A DNA stretch of 64,000 bases. Source: Acidicapsa acidisoli. Lineage in GTDB: Bacteria; Acidobacteriota; Terriglobia; Terriglobales; Acidobacteriaceae. The notes under the pieces are model-generated. The model saw only the letters and a program-made list of their open reading frames with translations, was not told the origin of the DNA and did no database searches. The translations under genes were made by a program, and so were the position numbers. The DNA is taken from NCBI RefSeq assembly GCF_025685625.1, contig NZ_JAGSYI010000001.1:1860001-1924000 (forward strand). The letters run 5' to 3'. Shown piece by piece: positions 1 to 10,884 of the stretch; positions within the stretch are counted from its first letter, which is position 1, and each line of letters opens with the position of its first letter.

Positions 1-255
1 GATTGACTGGCCGGCGTTTCCGGTGGTCTGGACGATGTTGTTTTCGAGGATCGAGGATTTGCCGAAGACGCGCAGAATACTGATGGAAAGCACCGAGATG
101 GGGATCGAGGCGGCGACGGTAAGTCCAGCACGGAGGCCAACATACACAGTGACGGCGCCGAAGACGATGCCGAAAAAGGAGCCGAGCAGCAAGGCGCGCG
201 CGGTGAACTCGGGCCGGTGTTCGGCGGGTGAAACGTAAGGCTGAAAGTCTGGCAC
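1..255 (-). CDS. OPT family oligopeptide transporter, N-terminal part (cut by window edge)
   Basis: Only the first 85 codons are present because the gene runs off the left edge. The start is a GTG preceded by GGAGG at 8 bases. The protein begins MPDFQPYVSPAEHRPEFTAR and enters a hydrophobic segment with FGAVTVYVGLRAGLTVAAS, followed by SIPISVLSISILR and an ENNIVQTTGNAGQSI stretch. That order is the conserved start of bacterial OPT-family inner-membrane oligopeptide transporters. The function is inferred from the family; the substrate cannot be told from this fragment. It is divergent from the next gene to the right. Confidence 0.85.
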   Translation of the reverse strand, partial: MPDFQPYVSPAEHRPEFTARALLLGSFFGIVFGAVTVYVGLRAGLTVAASIPISVLSISILRVFGKSSILENNIVQTTGNAGQSI

Positions 256-646
256 TGTGACGCCTCCGGCGGCGGGATACTGCGAATATACGGGATCAGG
301 CCGGGAGATGAAAAAGCGCAGGCAAGGGAGGCAGCGCCGGACGGGGCGGGGAGTTGAGACCGTCGGCCCGAAATAGGGCAAGGTTTGCACCGGAAGGAGA
401 GCGCGAGTCAGCACCCGCCCGACCTAACCTACTTTTCGATTCAGCCCGATATGGGGGCAGCGCGGGTGCACTATCTTCGAATAAGTGATCAATAACTTAC
501 AGATTGTTGCAGGCGATGTACAAAACGAAACACGGCCCCTCGTTGCACAGGCTACCCCACCGTGATTCCGGTGCATCTGAGGTAGGGAAGGACAAGAGGG
601 TAGTAAGGACAAGAGCTACCTAACATCCCCGGAGGTTACATATTCA
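256..646. other. Intergenic region between divergent genes
   Basis: This 391-base gap separates the leftward OPT transporter from the rightward proline-rich protein gene, so it should hold promoters for both. I see no convincing coding region, RNA gene or clear pair of -35/-10 boxes. The part around 470-530 is richer in A and T than its surroundings. Confidence 0.5.
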
Positions 647-988
647 ATGCGAACGAACACGCCAGGTATTATCGCCACCAGTGTTTTTAGTCTAGCGGCA
701 TTTGCGGCTGTTACAGTAAGTCCGGCTTTTGCGCTGAAGCCGACGTCCAACGCGGTTGCCATTCAGGAACCGCAGCCCAGCCCTTCGCAGCCTGGTCAGC
801 CAAAACCAACCACGCCACCTTCTACTCCCAATCCCGACCCGAAGCCAGCTCCCGATCCGAACCCGACTCCGGCTCCTAACCCTGACCCGAGTCCAAGCCC
901 GACTCCGAATCCGGCTCCAAACCCAAACCCGGCACCCACCCCGCCGCCGACCAACCCACCCACCGCGCCTCATTCCCACGCGCTGTAA
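647..988 (+). CDS. Secreted proline-rich low-complexity protein
   Basis: The 113-residue product has a typical signal peptide (about residues 1-29, ending SPAFA) followed by a short linker. From about residue 43 nearly every second residue is proline, in a PxP or NPxP pattern with asparagine, aspartate and serine between. GGAGG lies 11 bases before the ATG. No domain is recognisable. The tail resembles the extended proline-rich linkers that span periplasm or cell wall, so a structural or spacer role is possible, but this is inference. The codons of the tail vary, so it is a maintained coding repeat rather than a simple DNA repeat. A strong terminator follows at 1027. Confidence 0.7.
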   Translation: MRTNTPGIIATSVFSLAAFAAVTVSPAFALKPTSNAVAIQEPQPSPSQPGQPKPTTPPSTPNPDPKPAPDPNPTPAPNPDPSPSPTPNPAPNPNPAPTPPPTNPPTAPHSHAL

Positions 989-1026
989 TTTCGGGCGTTT
1001 TGTCCGATCATGAACGGCTCTTTCCC

Positions 1027-1066
1027 TCGGATGCGACTTTGAACCAAGTTGCATCCGAATTTTTTT
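1027..1066 (+). terminator. Rho-independent terminator after the proline-rich gene
   Basis: A 13-bp stem (TCGGATGCGACTT pairing with AAGTTGCATCCGA, one G-U pair) with a 6-base loop is followed directly by a run of T. It lies 38 bases after the stop codon of the proline-rich gene. Confidence 0.85.
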
Positions 1067-1474
1067 GCCTCTCTGCCTTCTAAGCCGAGTTGTCAAGAAC
1101 CCCAGCCAGATAAGTTTTCATGATTTCTAAGAGGATATCTGGAAAACGACGTCAAAGTCGTGGCCCAGGATAAGTTGAAAGGTGTTGGGGTACTTATACT
1201 TACCGTGGGGTTGCGCGAGATATTCTGACCTCAGGAATATATTCTTAGGGCATGTCGTGCTGCCTGATTGCGGGGATTTCCGCTCTGCGGGCGGATTTCT
1301 TTAAATATCTGAAGGTAATTAGCTTACACCTGCTGATTAATATAATGAGCGCGGCCAATGTATATCGGAGAGGTTCAATCTGAATTTTAGACTATCCTCA
1401 AATTACTTGAATCCGCTATCCTTGAACTAATCATTCAAAGCGCTCTTAGCGTGAATTCGTATTGGAGGACACTT
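1067..1474. other. Intergenic region, AT-richer than neighbours
   Basis: About 400 bases without a supportable gene. Base composition drops clearly in GC between about 1110 and 1470. It presumably carries the promoter of the DUF2934 gene. I find no repeat or RNA structure here that I would defend. Confidence 0.4.
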
Positions 1475-1696
1475 ATGGCAGAGGCAACAAAGAAAGCGAA
1501 AGCTACCGCAAAGCCAAAGAAGACCGCGGTTAAAAAGGTTGAAGCTGCGACTGGCATTGCGATGGTGAAGCCCGTTTCGCAAGAGGAAGTTGCAAAGCTC
1601 GCTCACCGCTTCTGGGCGGAGCGTGGCTACCAGCATGGCCAGCATGTTGATGACTGGTTCCGGGCGGAGCAGGAGCTGCGCAATAAGGCCTCGTAA
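1475..1696 (+). CDS. DUF2934 family small protein
   Basis: The 73-residue product has a lysine/alanine-rich head (residues 1-30, KKAKATAKPKK) resembling a histone-like tail. The C-terminal half contains EVAKLAHRFWAERGYQHG and DDWFRAEQEL, which is the DUF2934 signature. The ATG at 1475 has GGAGG six bases upstream; an in-frame GTG at 1451 lacks a ribosome site. The family is common in acidobacteria and proteobacteria and has no established function. A hairpin lies 25 bases downstream. Confidence 0.85.
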   Translation: MAEATKKAKATAKPKKTAVKKVEAATGIAMVKPVSQEEVAKLAHRFWAERGYQHGQHVDDWFRAEQELRNKAS

Positions 1697-1721
1697 GTGG
1701 AGATAGTTGAACAGGAAAACT

Positions 1722-1751
1722 CGACGCGCTCATGGGCCGGAGAGCGCGTCG
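1722..1751 (+). terminator. Perfect 10-bp hairpin after the DUF2934 gene
   Basis: CGACGCGCTC and GAGCGCGTCG pair perfectly around a 10-base loop, 25 bases past the stop codon. No T-run follows, so it may be a terminator of the non-canonical kind or an RNA-stabilising 3' end. Confidence 0.55.
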
Positions 1752-2042
1752 TCCGGCCTCATTCCAATTGAGAGAAGACTTCCTGAGCAATCGGTTTCCT
1801 CCATTGGAGTTTGTTGCCATTTCATGCGACTGTGACGTAGAGGTTAATTGCGAGGGTACGGTTGCCTTCTGGGATAGCTTTCTTGCCTGGGGTCTGCGTA
1901 TACTGTTGGCAAGGCGGCGCGGATCGGCCTGCCAAGATTGAGGTGCGACTTCAGTAGCGACCCTCGTTCTCATTATCGTGATCTTTCGCGAAATGTCTCC
2001 GTATCTGGAGCTTTGTCTTGGTGTGCAACGGTTCTTGCGCCC
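1752..2042. other. Gap before comF, no supported gene
   Basis: The reading frame of the ComF-type gene stays open upstream to a TTG at 1938, but nothing before 2043 looks like conserved protein. A short open frame starting inside the hairpin loop at 1732 has no recognisable content. I see no clear promoter boxes. Confidence 0.35.
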
Positions 2043-2921
2043 ATGAATCTCCTGAGCGGACTGGGTCATGCTCTGAGTTGCGCTTTTCTTCCCTCCTGCT
2101 GTGTCCTTTGCGGGTCTTTCCTTTCCAAAATCTCCGAGGCTCCGGTGTGTACAGCGTGCTGGGACGAAATTCCTCCTCAGCGTGCTAATTGCTGCGTTTG
2201 CTGCGGCGAGGATCTCCTCGAACCTGCTTCGGGGATTACCAATGCACCCGCCGCGAAGCAATGCCGGGCGTGCCGGATGTCGCCTCCCGCGTTTGCTCAA
2301 GCTGTGAGTTACGGCGTATACGAAGGCTCGATGCGCTTGGCTATCCATGCACTGAAGTACGACCGCATTGCTCCACTTTCGCGCGAACTGGGAGCGAGGT
2401 TGGCCACCGCGATTGCACAATTCGCTGAAGACGGTCCACGCGAGATGCTCGTGGTGCCGGTGCCGCTGCATCGTGGCCGGATGGCCCAACGGGGATTCAA
2501 TCAGGCAAGAACCCTAGCTACCGAGGCTGTGCGTTCGTTGAGGAAAACTCACCCCGAATGGAGGCTGGAGATGTCTTCCAGTTCGTTGGTGCGACAACGA
2601 TCTACGGAGAGTCAAGCGGGGTTGACTCCCCGCCAGCGCCGCCAAAATTTGCGCGGCGCTTTTTTTGTCTCCGATTCCGGAAGCGTGCGTGGACGGCACA
2701 TTCTGCTGGTGGACGACATCTACACGACGGGCGCCACTGCCAGGGCGTGCAGCAAGACGCTGATCGAAGCAGGGGCGGCGTCAGTCCGCGTGGCTACCTT
2801 GGCGCGTGCGCAGCGGAGGGTTCCGCTGCCGGTGCGGGATGACAGGAAATTTATCAGGCTTTCGATGCCGGAGGGTGCTGGGAGTGATCCGGGCTCGTCC
2901 AAATCTGTGAGTATTCATTAA
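2043..2921 (+). CDS. comF: ComF family amidophosphoribosyltransferase-like protein
   Basis: The 292-residue product starts MNLLSGLGHALS and has an N-terminal cysteine cluster (CCVLCGS, CTACWDEIPP, CCVCCGE, CRAC) forming a zinc-ribbon-like double zinc finger. The rest is a type I phosphoribosyltransferase domain, with VPVPLHRGRMAQRGFNQA and the PRPP-binding loop ILLVDDIYTTGATA. This layout is diagnostic for ComF/GntX proteins. Homologues are linked to DNA uptake or to using external DNA, with no fixed enzymatic reaction known. The ATG at 2043 is chosen by homology to the usual N-terminus; a TTG at 1938 is the alternative and neither has a strong ribosome site. Confidence 0.88.
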   Translation: MNLLSGLGHALSCAFLPSCCVLCGSFLSKISEAPVCTACWDEIPPQRANCCVCCGEDLLEPASGITNAPAAKQCRACRMSPPAFAQAVSYGVYEGSMRLAIHALKYDRIAPLSRELGARLATAIAQFAEDGPREMLVVPVPLHRGRMAQRGFNQARTLATEAVRSLRKTHPEWRLEMSSSSLVRQRSTESQAGLTPRQRRQNLRGAFFVSDSGSVRGRHILLVDDIYTTGATARACSKTLIEAGAASVRVATLARAQRRVPLPVRDDRKFIRLSMPEGAGSDPGSSKSVSIH

Positions 2922-3015
2922 CCAGTTCTCGTTTCAGGAGTCAGCAAGGATAGGCAAGGCAGGACAGGTAACGCAAGACAGGCAACCGGATCTACAACGC
3001 TAATGAGGGGAAGCG

Positions 3016-3639
3016 ATGTCGCTTGGAAAAGCTATGATACATGCCCGCAAGCAAAAGTCACTCGCCAAAGCCGCAGCTCACGTCGCCCACGGTGACACGC
3101 AGACCTGGACGCAATCGAGTCAGGTCATGCAGATGCCTGTGCTGGTCCTGAACGCCTCCTACGAGCCGATCAATATTTGTGGTGCGCGCCGCGCGCTGGT
3201 GCTGGTTCTGAAGGGCGTGGCCAAGACGGAGGAAGAGCATGGTCTGATGCTGCATGCGCAACGCAGCCGCATGGCCCTGCCTTCGGTGATCCGCCTGCTC
3301 GAATACCGCCGTATTCCGCACCAGACACGCGCGCTTTCGCGGAAGAACATACTGCTGCGCGATCGAAACACGTGCCAGTATTGCAGCGTGGTTCTGCCTT
3401 CGAGCGAACTCACGCTGGACCATGTGATTCCGCGCTCGCGGGGCGGAAATTCGACGTGGGAGAATTTGGTGGCGTGCTGCCATAGCTGCAATCGCCGCAA
3501 AGGCAACCGGATGCTGCATGAACTGGATGATATGAAGCTGCTGAAGGAGCCTCGCTCCTTCAGCCTGCATACCAGCCGCCAGATCATGCGCATGTTGGGG
3601 CGTGGAGATGATCGCTGGCGGAAGTACCTGTTTTATTAG
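3016..3639 (+). CDS. HNH endonuclease family protein
   Basis: The 207-residue protein has an N-terminal region with [14 protein letters not shown], typical of the stand-alone HNH proteins found in many bacteria. The nuclease core follows, with a CQYC zinc knuckle (C120, C123), the [13 protein letters not shown] motif (D135, H136), N150 and a second pair CHSC (C155, C158). All catalytic and zinc residues are present. GAGGGGAAG precedes the ATG. Members are presumed metal-dependent DNases; the cellular role of this chromosomal type is not established. No restriction methylase or phage gene is adjacent. Confidence 0.88.
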   Translation: MSLGKAMIHARKQKSLAKAAAHVAHGDTQTWTQSSQVMQMPVLVLNASYEPINICGARRALVLVLKGVAKTEEEHGLMLHAQRSRMALPSVIRLLEYRRIPHQTRALSRKNILLRDRNTCQYCSVVLPSSELTLDHVIPRSRGGNSTWENLVACCHSCNRRKGNRMLHELDDMKLLKEPRSFSLHTSRQIMRMLGRGDDRWRKYLFY

Positions 3640-3655
3640 CAAGTTAGCCAACCCG

Positions 3656-5227
3656 CTAACTCGCTGGTGGGCTGGCTAGCAGCGTGGCTAACGTTGTTCC
3701 GATGGGCGAGCCTAAACCGGTGCATGGGTCCCATCCGGGGCCGGCGGAATACGCTCCGTTGTTGCCTTGAGTAATGTCGTTGAAGCCGTTGTTCGGTTCG
3801 GGCAGTGTATAGATTAATGGGTTGATGAAACCAAGCCGTGTGTTCAACTGCTGATTGAGAAGCGCAATTAGGCCGGCCCAGAGCGGAGCGACTGCGCTGG
3901 TTCCTCCGACAACTTCCTGCTGGCCATCTACAAGAATGTTGTAGCCTGTGTCCGGATCTGCGTCGCCGGAGACATCGGGAACGCCTCGTCCCGTTTGGCC
4001 GGGGAAGGATGTGGCCAGCGAAGATTGATACGAGGGTTGGGAGAACTGGACGCTGAATCCGCCACCGGTTGCGCCTCCGTTACCGCCATCGTTCCAGACG
4101 GTTTCGCTGGAGATCGTTGGCGGCGTTGTGTTGGAGGCTATGAGCGTTGTGCCTCCGCAAGCCAGCACGTTGGGGCTGGATGCCGGAAAGTCCACGTTGT
4201 TGGAGCCGTCGCTGACGCCATCGCTTGAGCCGTTATCGCCGGAGGCGACAGTGATGGTGACGCCGAGAGCCGCGGCTTCCTGTGCGACTTGATCCATGGA
4301 TTGCATGGATTGCGTAGTCCAGGTCGATTCAGGGCCGCCCCAACTGATCGAGACTGCCGAGGGGTTGTTGGTGCTGTCGTGGATCGCCAAACTCATTGCG
4401 TCCTGAAAGCCCTGGTCGGTGTTGGGCGCGAAGTAGACTACGATATTCGCTCCGGGAGCTACGGACCCGGCAACTTCGATATCGAGCAGCACCTCGCCGT
4501 CGGCGCTATTGGGGTTGGTGGGGCTGTTGGTGCCGCCGTCAACGGAAACGCTGGTGACCGTGGGAGGAGTGATGCCCAGGGACTGGAAGTAGTTTGTAAT
4601 GTCGGATTGCTGAAAGCCGCCGCCTAGCTCGATAATGCCGATGGTCTGGCCTGCGCCGGTGACTCCGGTGGGAAAGTTATAAAGCTGGGCTACTTGAGGT
4701 GGGTTGTAAGAAATGTTCGCCGGAGCCGCGTCGGAGGCGCCACCTAAGGGGCGAGACCGGTAGTGAGGCTTGGCCTGGGGGCGATTGTCCAGTCCGAAGA
4801 CACCTTGCACGATGTCTGAAAGCTCGACTGGCAGATGAATGTGACCAGTTCTTCCCCTGTATTTTCCGCCTGGGTGCTCATATTCGTTAAGGGTTACTCC
4901 AAATGCTTGCTCGAGATCGGTCACCTTGCCGTATAGCTTGATCGTCCGCCTGGCGATTTCATGGCGGCTATCTACGACGGTCAGGTTGTGCGCACTCGCG
5001 AAGGCATGGATGCGGGCGATGTGCTCCGGGTCCGCGCCGTATGTCGAGGCGAACTCTTCATGACTCAACGTACGGCCTTGCAGGTGCTCCAGCTTCAGTT
5101 CGCGGCGCTGCTTGAGCACGACGGAGACTTCAACGAGCTGGTTGGGGTCGGTTGGTCCGACGAGACTGGCTCCGCTGAGGGGTGCGCGTTCACTCCCGGC
5201 AAGGGGGATTTTGTTCGATTCTGTCAT
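3656..5227 (-). CDS. S53 family peptidase (kumamolisin/sedolisin type)
   Basis: The 523-residue proenzyme has a pro-kumamolisin activation domain (about residues 30-150, with LSHEEFASTYGA) and a sedolisin catalytic domain (about 170-520). The Ser-Glu-Asp machinery is complete: E245 and D249 in GEVLLDIE, oxyanion D331 in SGDNGSSDG and nucleophile S444 in GGTSAVAPLW. The C-terminal FNDITQG...GWDPCTGLG segment (D484, D500) is the calcium site. These enzymes are acid-active endopeptidases that mature by self-cleavage. The start at 5227 has AGGAG upstream; the frame extends further up without one. No standard signal peptide is seen, which also holds for characterised kumamolisins. Confidence 0.93.
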   Translation of the reverse strand: MTESNKIPLAGSERAPLSGASLVGPTDPNQLVEVSVVLKQRRELKLEHLQGRTLSHEEFASTYGADPEHIARIHAFASAHNLTVVDSRHEIARRTIKLYGKVTDLEQAFGVTLNEYEHPGGKYRGRTGHIHLPVELSDIVQGVFGLDNRPQAKPHYRSRPLGGASDAAPANISYNPPQVAQLYNFPTGVTGAGQTIGIIELGGGFQQSDITNYFQSLGITPPTVTSVSVDGGTNSPTNPNSADGEVLLDIEVAGSVAPGANIVVYFAPNTDQGFQDAMSLAIHDSTNNPSAVSISWGGPESTWTTQSMQSMDQVAQEAAALGVTITVASGDNGSSDGVSDGSNNVDFPASSPNVLACGGTTLIASNTTPPTISSETVWNDGGNGGATGGGFSVQFSQPSYQSSLATSFPGQTGRGVPDVSGDADPDTGYNILVDGQQEVVGGTSAVAPLWAGLIALLNQQLNTRLGFINPLIYTLPEPNNGFNDITQGNNGAYSAGPGWDPCTGLGSPIGTTLATLLASPPAS

Positions 5228-5455
5228 CGTGTGACTCCTGTATCTGCCTTGGGATTCGTTGTTCGCGGGAAGAACGCGTTGCCGCTTTCCGTTGTATCCC
5301 CATGCAACGCGCCCGGGAAAATTGCGACGGGCCAAGCGAGATATCGGCCCAGCCGAAGCAAATATACGCTACCGGGCCGTTGTGGGCTAGCACTAAGGAG
5401 ACAGCCGAAGAAGATGGGATGAATTTAACGGAGCCTACATGAAGCGATAGACAAA

Positions 5456-5487
5456 CGCCTGGGTTCGTTTGAGTCCGAACCCAGGCG
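5456..5487 (-). terminator. Terminator downstream of pgi
   Basis: A 12-bp stem (CGCCTGGGTTCG with CGAACCCAGGCG) around an 8-base loop lies 17 bases beyond the pgi stop codon on the minus strand and is followed there by TTTGT. It separates pgi from the S53 peptidase gene in the same direction. Confidence 0.7.
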
Positions 5488-5503
5488 CGATGTAATTTGA
5501 AGC

Positions 5504-7147
<1,644 letters not shown>

Positions 7148-7332
7148 CTTATTCTCCTGCGAATGCTCTAGCTTCTTGCTAGTTACACGTGTTAGTCATG
7201 CCGATGTTTGTGGTTCTCTTGCATTGCGAGTCTTGCGGATGAATTTTGGGATGCGACGATGCTCCATTGCTCAACGCAGGATTATACGCCGCCCTGTTGC
7301 GCGCTGAAATGAATCCCCTCTCAAACGGGAAG

Positions 7333-7360
7333 GCCCGCGCGAACTTTGATTCGCGCGGGC
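7333..7360 (-). terminator. Hairpin between the M28 peptidase and pgi
   Basis: An 11-bp perfect stem (GCCCGCGCGAA with TTCGCGCGGGC) and a 6-base loop lie 30 bases beyond the stop of the M28 peptidase on the minus strand. The U-tract is weak, so termination is likely but not certain. Confidence 0.55.
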
Positions 7361-7390
7361 TCGATTACGTTGCACCTTAATTTTACCCGG

Positions 7391-9181
7391 TCACTTCTGA
7401 GTCTCAGCACCTGGAAAAATGCCTTCGATAGGCTTGCGCTTCTGCTCTTCCAACTCAGGCTGCGGAAGCGGCTTGCGTGGCAGCATCTGGTCGCGCTGGG
7501 CGGCGTTGTAGACGAAGATCGCTTCGACGACGGCGATCTGTTTCAGATCGGCAGGCTGAAGGCGTTCAACCGTGTCCTCGTTGGAATGGTGGGTGCGGCT
7601 TTCGTAGTCGAGGTCATCCTGAATGAACTGGAAGCCGGGGATGCCGACGGCATCGAAGCTCAGGTGGTCCGTGCCGCCAGTGTTGCGGTTGGTGACGGTA
7701 GTGACGCCGAGGTCTTTGAGCGGGGCGATCCACTGCGCGAAGATGGGTGCGATGGCGACGTTGCCCTGTGTGTAGATGCCGCGAACCTTGCCGGTGCCGT
7801 TGTCGATGTTGAAGTAGCCTGAGATGAGCTTCTGATCCGGCTTCACGGTGAGCGGCCCTGTCGCACGGCGCATGAACTCAGGCAGTTGAAGCTGGTCTGG
7901 CGCAGTGGATGTGGCCGCCGAGCCGAAGTGCTGGGTGACGTAGCCCTTGGAGCCGAAGAGGCCTTCTTCTTCGCCGGTCCAGAGTGCGATGCGGATGGTA
8001 CGGCGGGGCTTGATGTTCAGCGCCTTGAGAATGCGGACAACTTCCATTGCGACGACGGTGCCTGCGCCGTTGTCTGTGGCGCCGGTGCCGGCGATCCAGC
8101 TATCGAGATGGCCACCGACCATCACGACCTGATCCTTGAGCGTGGGGTCGGTGCCGGGAATCTCGGCGACGGTATCGAAGCCGTGTTCGTGCTCGCCGGT
8201 GAATTTGGTTTCGACATCAATCTCGACGGAGACGGGCACATGGGCCTGCGTGAGCCGGTACAGGCGTCCGTAGCCCTCGATTGCGGCCACGGCTACGGGT
8301 ATCTTCACGCGCTTTTCGGCGATGTACGGGGTGCGGCCGAGCGTAGCGCCGTTGTCGTCGAAGAATGTTCCGCCGGAGCCCCCGCCATTCTTGCCGTCGC
8401 GGCTTGGTTCGAGGACTGCCGCGACCTTTTCGTCGGCAAAGAACTGCGCGATCTTGTCGATGAGGCGAAGCCGCTCCATGCGGGCTTGCAGGCGGGCTTG
8501 CATTTCGGGAGTGAGGCCGCCCGCGCCCGCGGCAACCGGGAACTCGGCTAGATCTTCAAGCTCCTTGTCGGTATAGCGTTCGAAGAGGGCTTTATCCACT
8601 GGGGGAACTTCGCGCATAGCGCCGAAGAGGATGATTTTGCCGGCCAGCTTGCCTTTATAGTTGTCGATATCCTTTTCGGTCTGGATGTTTACGTAGACAA
8701 CGTCGCCGGTGACAGGGCCAGAAGTGGAGGGAGACCATGGAGTCGCCTGCACTGCGAGGACCGCGGTATCGGGCGTCACCATGCGCGCCCATGTATTCAA
8801 CTGTTGCCAGCCGAGGCCGAACTCGCCCCAGTCTTCGAGGTGGGCGTTCTCAAGGCCGACCTTGGTGAGCGTATCGCGGGTCCATTCGTTGGCTTTTTTG
8901 AGATTGGGCGAGCCGGTGAGACGAGGCCCGATGCCGTCCATGAGTGCCGAGGCGAATTCCATCACGTGCGAGTGGTTCAGGCCTTCGTCGCGAATGCGCT
9001 GGTAGGCGGTCAGGTCGAGGGTTTCCGTTGCGGGCTGGACTTCGGTATACGGATCGGAGGCAACTGCGGCGGGTTTGCTCTTGTCGGACTTGGTTGGTGC
9101 AGCCGCCGCAGCAGCGAGCGGCAAAGCTAGTGTCGTGACAAGGCAGGCCACGGAAATGGGGCGAAGAAATTTCGAGGACAT
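7391..9181 (-). CDS. Secreted M28 family aminopeptidase/carboxypeptidase
   Basis: The 596-residue protein has a signal peptide (about 1-27, ending AAAAAA). A protease-associated insert fills roughly residues 130-320. The M28 di-zinc core has H358 in GGHLDSW, D370 in TGATDNGAG, catalytic and bridging E404/E405 in WTGEEEGLFGS, D460 in FNIDNGTG and a His in the THHSNEDT segment (531/532). All ligands are present, so it should be an active exported exopeptidase; family members include aminopeptidases and carboxypeptidase Q-like enzymes, and specificity cannot be read. Neighbours suggest a stand-alone gene ending in the hairpin at 7333. Confidence 0.92.
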   Translation of the reverse strand: MSSKFLRPISVACLVTTLALPLAAAAAAPTKSDKSKPAAVASDPYTEVQPATETLDLTAYQRIRDEGLNHSHVMEFASALMDGIGPRLTGSPNLKKANEWTRDTLTKVGLENAHLEDWGEFGLGWQQLNTWARMVTPDTAVLAVQATPWSPSTSGPVTGDVVYVNIQTEKDIDNYKGKLAGKIILFGAMREVPPVDKALFERYTDKELEDLAEFPVAAGAGGLTPEMQARLQARMERLRLIDKIAQFFADEKVAAVLEPSRDGKNGGGSGGTFFDDNGATLGRTPYIAEKRVKIPVAVAAIEGYGRLYRLTQAHVPVSVEIDVETKFTGEHEHGFDTVAEIPGTDPTLKDQVVMVGGHLDSWIAGTGATDNGAGTVVAMEVVRILKALNIKPRRTIRIALWTGEEEGLFGSKGYVTQHFGSAATSTAPDQLQLPEFMRRATGPLTVKPDQKLISGYFNIDNGTGKVRGIYTQGNVAIAPIFAQWIAPLKDLGVTTVTNRNTGGTDHLSFDAVGIPGFQFIQDDLDYESRTHHSNEDTVERLQPADLKQIAVVEAIFVYNAAQRDQMLPRKPLPQPELEEQKRKPIEGIFPGAETQK

Positions 9182-9391
9182 TCGGATAGCTCAAGTGAGA
9201 AATTTGCGTCCAGAGGATCGAAAATGATTGTACCTTGAGTTTTCATCTGTTCGGGCGCGCCGTGTCGAGGATAGAGAAGACAGAAAGCCATGCCTCTCTC
9301 CTCGAAGGGTGGAGAAGGCATGGCCAGGTCCATGGTCACGTCATCGAGAGGCAAGTTTCAATTAAACCCCACCCTCTCTTCCGCCGTTTAT

Positions 9392-10651
9392 TTATTGTGC
9401 ATCGGAAGCAACTTCCATGGTTTCCTTTGAACGAGCTTGCAGGCGGTTCAGAATCCACTTTCGCGAAGGGGTCTCGATCCAATAGAAACTAACTACCGAG
9501 AGTCCAATCGAGGCTCCGAGATAGACGGGGTATAAAGCGGGTATCTTTTGCCATTGCAGTGCTTCAAAGAGGTGATAGGCAGGTATGTGGATCAGGTAAA
9601 GTCCGAAGCTGGCTTCCCCAAGAACAACCATCCACTTTGCGCTTAGTATTTTGGCTGGGAGGATTCGATTGGCCGAAAATGCCCAGATCAGGCAGGCAAA
9701 GATTGGCACCATCATGCCGTTGCCCAGCGTATCGATGGACAGATGCGGAAACCAATGGACGACCGCAACGATGCCGATCAGCGCGAAAAGCAGGGCCAGC
9801 GCGACTTCCCGAGATTCATTTGCAGCGGACTTTCGATGCTCTCGGTGGATTGATTGCCACCTAGCTACAAATATTCCTAGAGCAAAAGTTGGCAGATGTA
9901 TCAGCGGGTTGAGCTCAATCACAGCCGTCGGCAGGTGAGGAGCGGCCAGATAGGTAAATAATTGACTCGCAACCCATATAGTCGTTGCGACGATCCATAC
10001 TTTCCTTCCGCTTAGTTTCCAAATCCAGATTCCGATGAAAGGAAAGAGGAGATAGAAAATCGTTTCAACGGACAAGGACCAGTTAGGATTGTCAATTCCC
10101 CGAAGATTGGGAATCCAGGCCTGGAGCATTACGATGTTGGCGAAGAAAGTGACTGTGGTCTTTATAACTGCGGAATGCCAACCATAATGAGCGATGCGCT
10201 CCGTGAGCAGAGTTGGCGTATCGACTACAAGTGTGAGAAAGAAGAGTGGGTAAATGCGCGCAAATCTAGCTGCGTAAAAACTGCTCTTGCGCACTGGCCG
10301 TTCGCCGCGCAAGTAGACCGCTCCCAAGATATAGCCGGAAAGGAGAAAGAAGAAGCTTACCGAAAGAAAGCCGAGGGAAAGCATGCGCCCTAATATGCTG
10401 GCGTGGGTCAATGATGGAATTGCCGTCCATAGCGTGTGGTAGAACACGACGAGCAATGCGGCAAAGAAACGGAGTGACGTAAGGGCGTGAATTTTCTCAG
10501 GTCTGTTCTCCGATTTCGGACGAATTCTTTGCATCATCTTTGAAGTGAGTCCTTGGTCGAATGATATGTCGAGGCGCTGATCGGAAAGTCTATCTGGCTT
10601 CTTATCCAGTCCAGAATCGAGGGCACCGAGCACGTTGCCTGTTTGGGTCAT
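9392..10651 (-). CDS. Membrane acyltransferase 3 family protein
   Basis: The 419-residue protein has a hydrophilic N-terminus of about 50 residues and then the OafA/NodX-type membrane domain with many hydrophobic helices. Signature parts are IHALTSLRFFAALLVVFYH (catalytic-type His in the first helix), FFFLLSGYILG, and RFARIYPLFF. Such enzymes O-acylate sugars of lipopolysaccharide, exopolysaccharide or peptidoglycan at the inner membrane; the substrate here is unknown. A start at the MMQRIRP methionines (about residue 39) would give a more usual N-terminus, so the start is uncertain. Confidence 0.85.
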   Translation of the reverse strand: MTQTGNVLGALDSGLDKKPDRLSDQRLDISFDQGLTSKMMQRIRPKSENRPEKIHALTSLRFFAALLVVFYHTLWTAIPSLTHASILGRMLSLGFLSVSFFFLLSGYILGAVYLRGERPVRKSSFYAARFARIYPLFFLTLVVDTPTLLTERIAHYGWHSAVIKTTVTFFANIVMLQAWIPNLRGIDNPNWSLSVETIFYLLFPFIGIWIWKLSGRKVWIVATTIWVASQLFTYLAAPHLPTAVIELNPLIHLPTFALGIFVARWQSIHREHRKSAANESREVALALLFALIGIVAVVHWFPHLSIDTLGNGMMVPIFACLIWAFSANRILPAKILSAKWMVVLGEASFGLYLIHIPAYHLFEALQWQKIPALYPVYLGASIGLSVVSFYWIETPSRKWILNRLQARSKETMEVASDAQ

Positions 10652-10884
10652 AATCTTCTCGTCTTAGATCGTGGAACCTTGGATTGCGGACTCGTGGACC
10701 GCCATTTTAAAGCGATTGTCTCACAGGGACTTTCGTGGAGAGCGATTTTCGCCTTTTCCAGCGTCGTATTACCCTCGGGAAAGCTTCGGGTCGCTACTTG
10801 CTCAAGGCATCTTGCGCGCAGTTGGCTTAAACTCAATTTTGGATTGAGCCTGCCAGATTTTAACGGACACACAAAGTCAATTGT

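Noticed and set aside
790-985. CRISPR-like or DNA tandem repeat in the proline-rich gene
   Set aside because: Repeat units are short, coding and imperfect, without spacers. The periodicity is that of the protein. I saw no CRISPR array anywhere in the window.
692-1096. Arginine-rich 134-codon frame antisense to the proline-rich gene
   Set aside because: Arginine and valine-rich composition is the mirror of proline codons; it also crosses the terminator.
1732-1941. 69-codon open frame before comF
   Set aside because: Its start lies in a hairpin loop, there is no ribosome site and the product resembles no protein I know.
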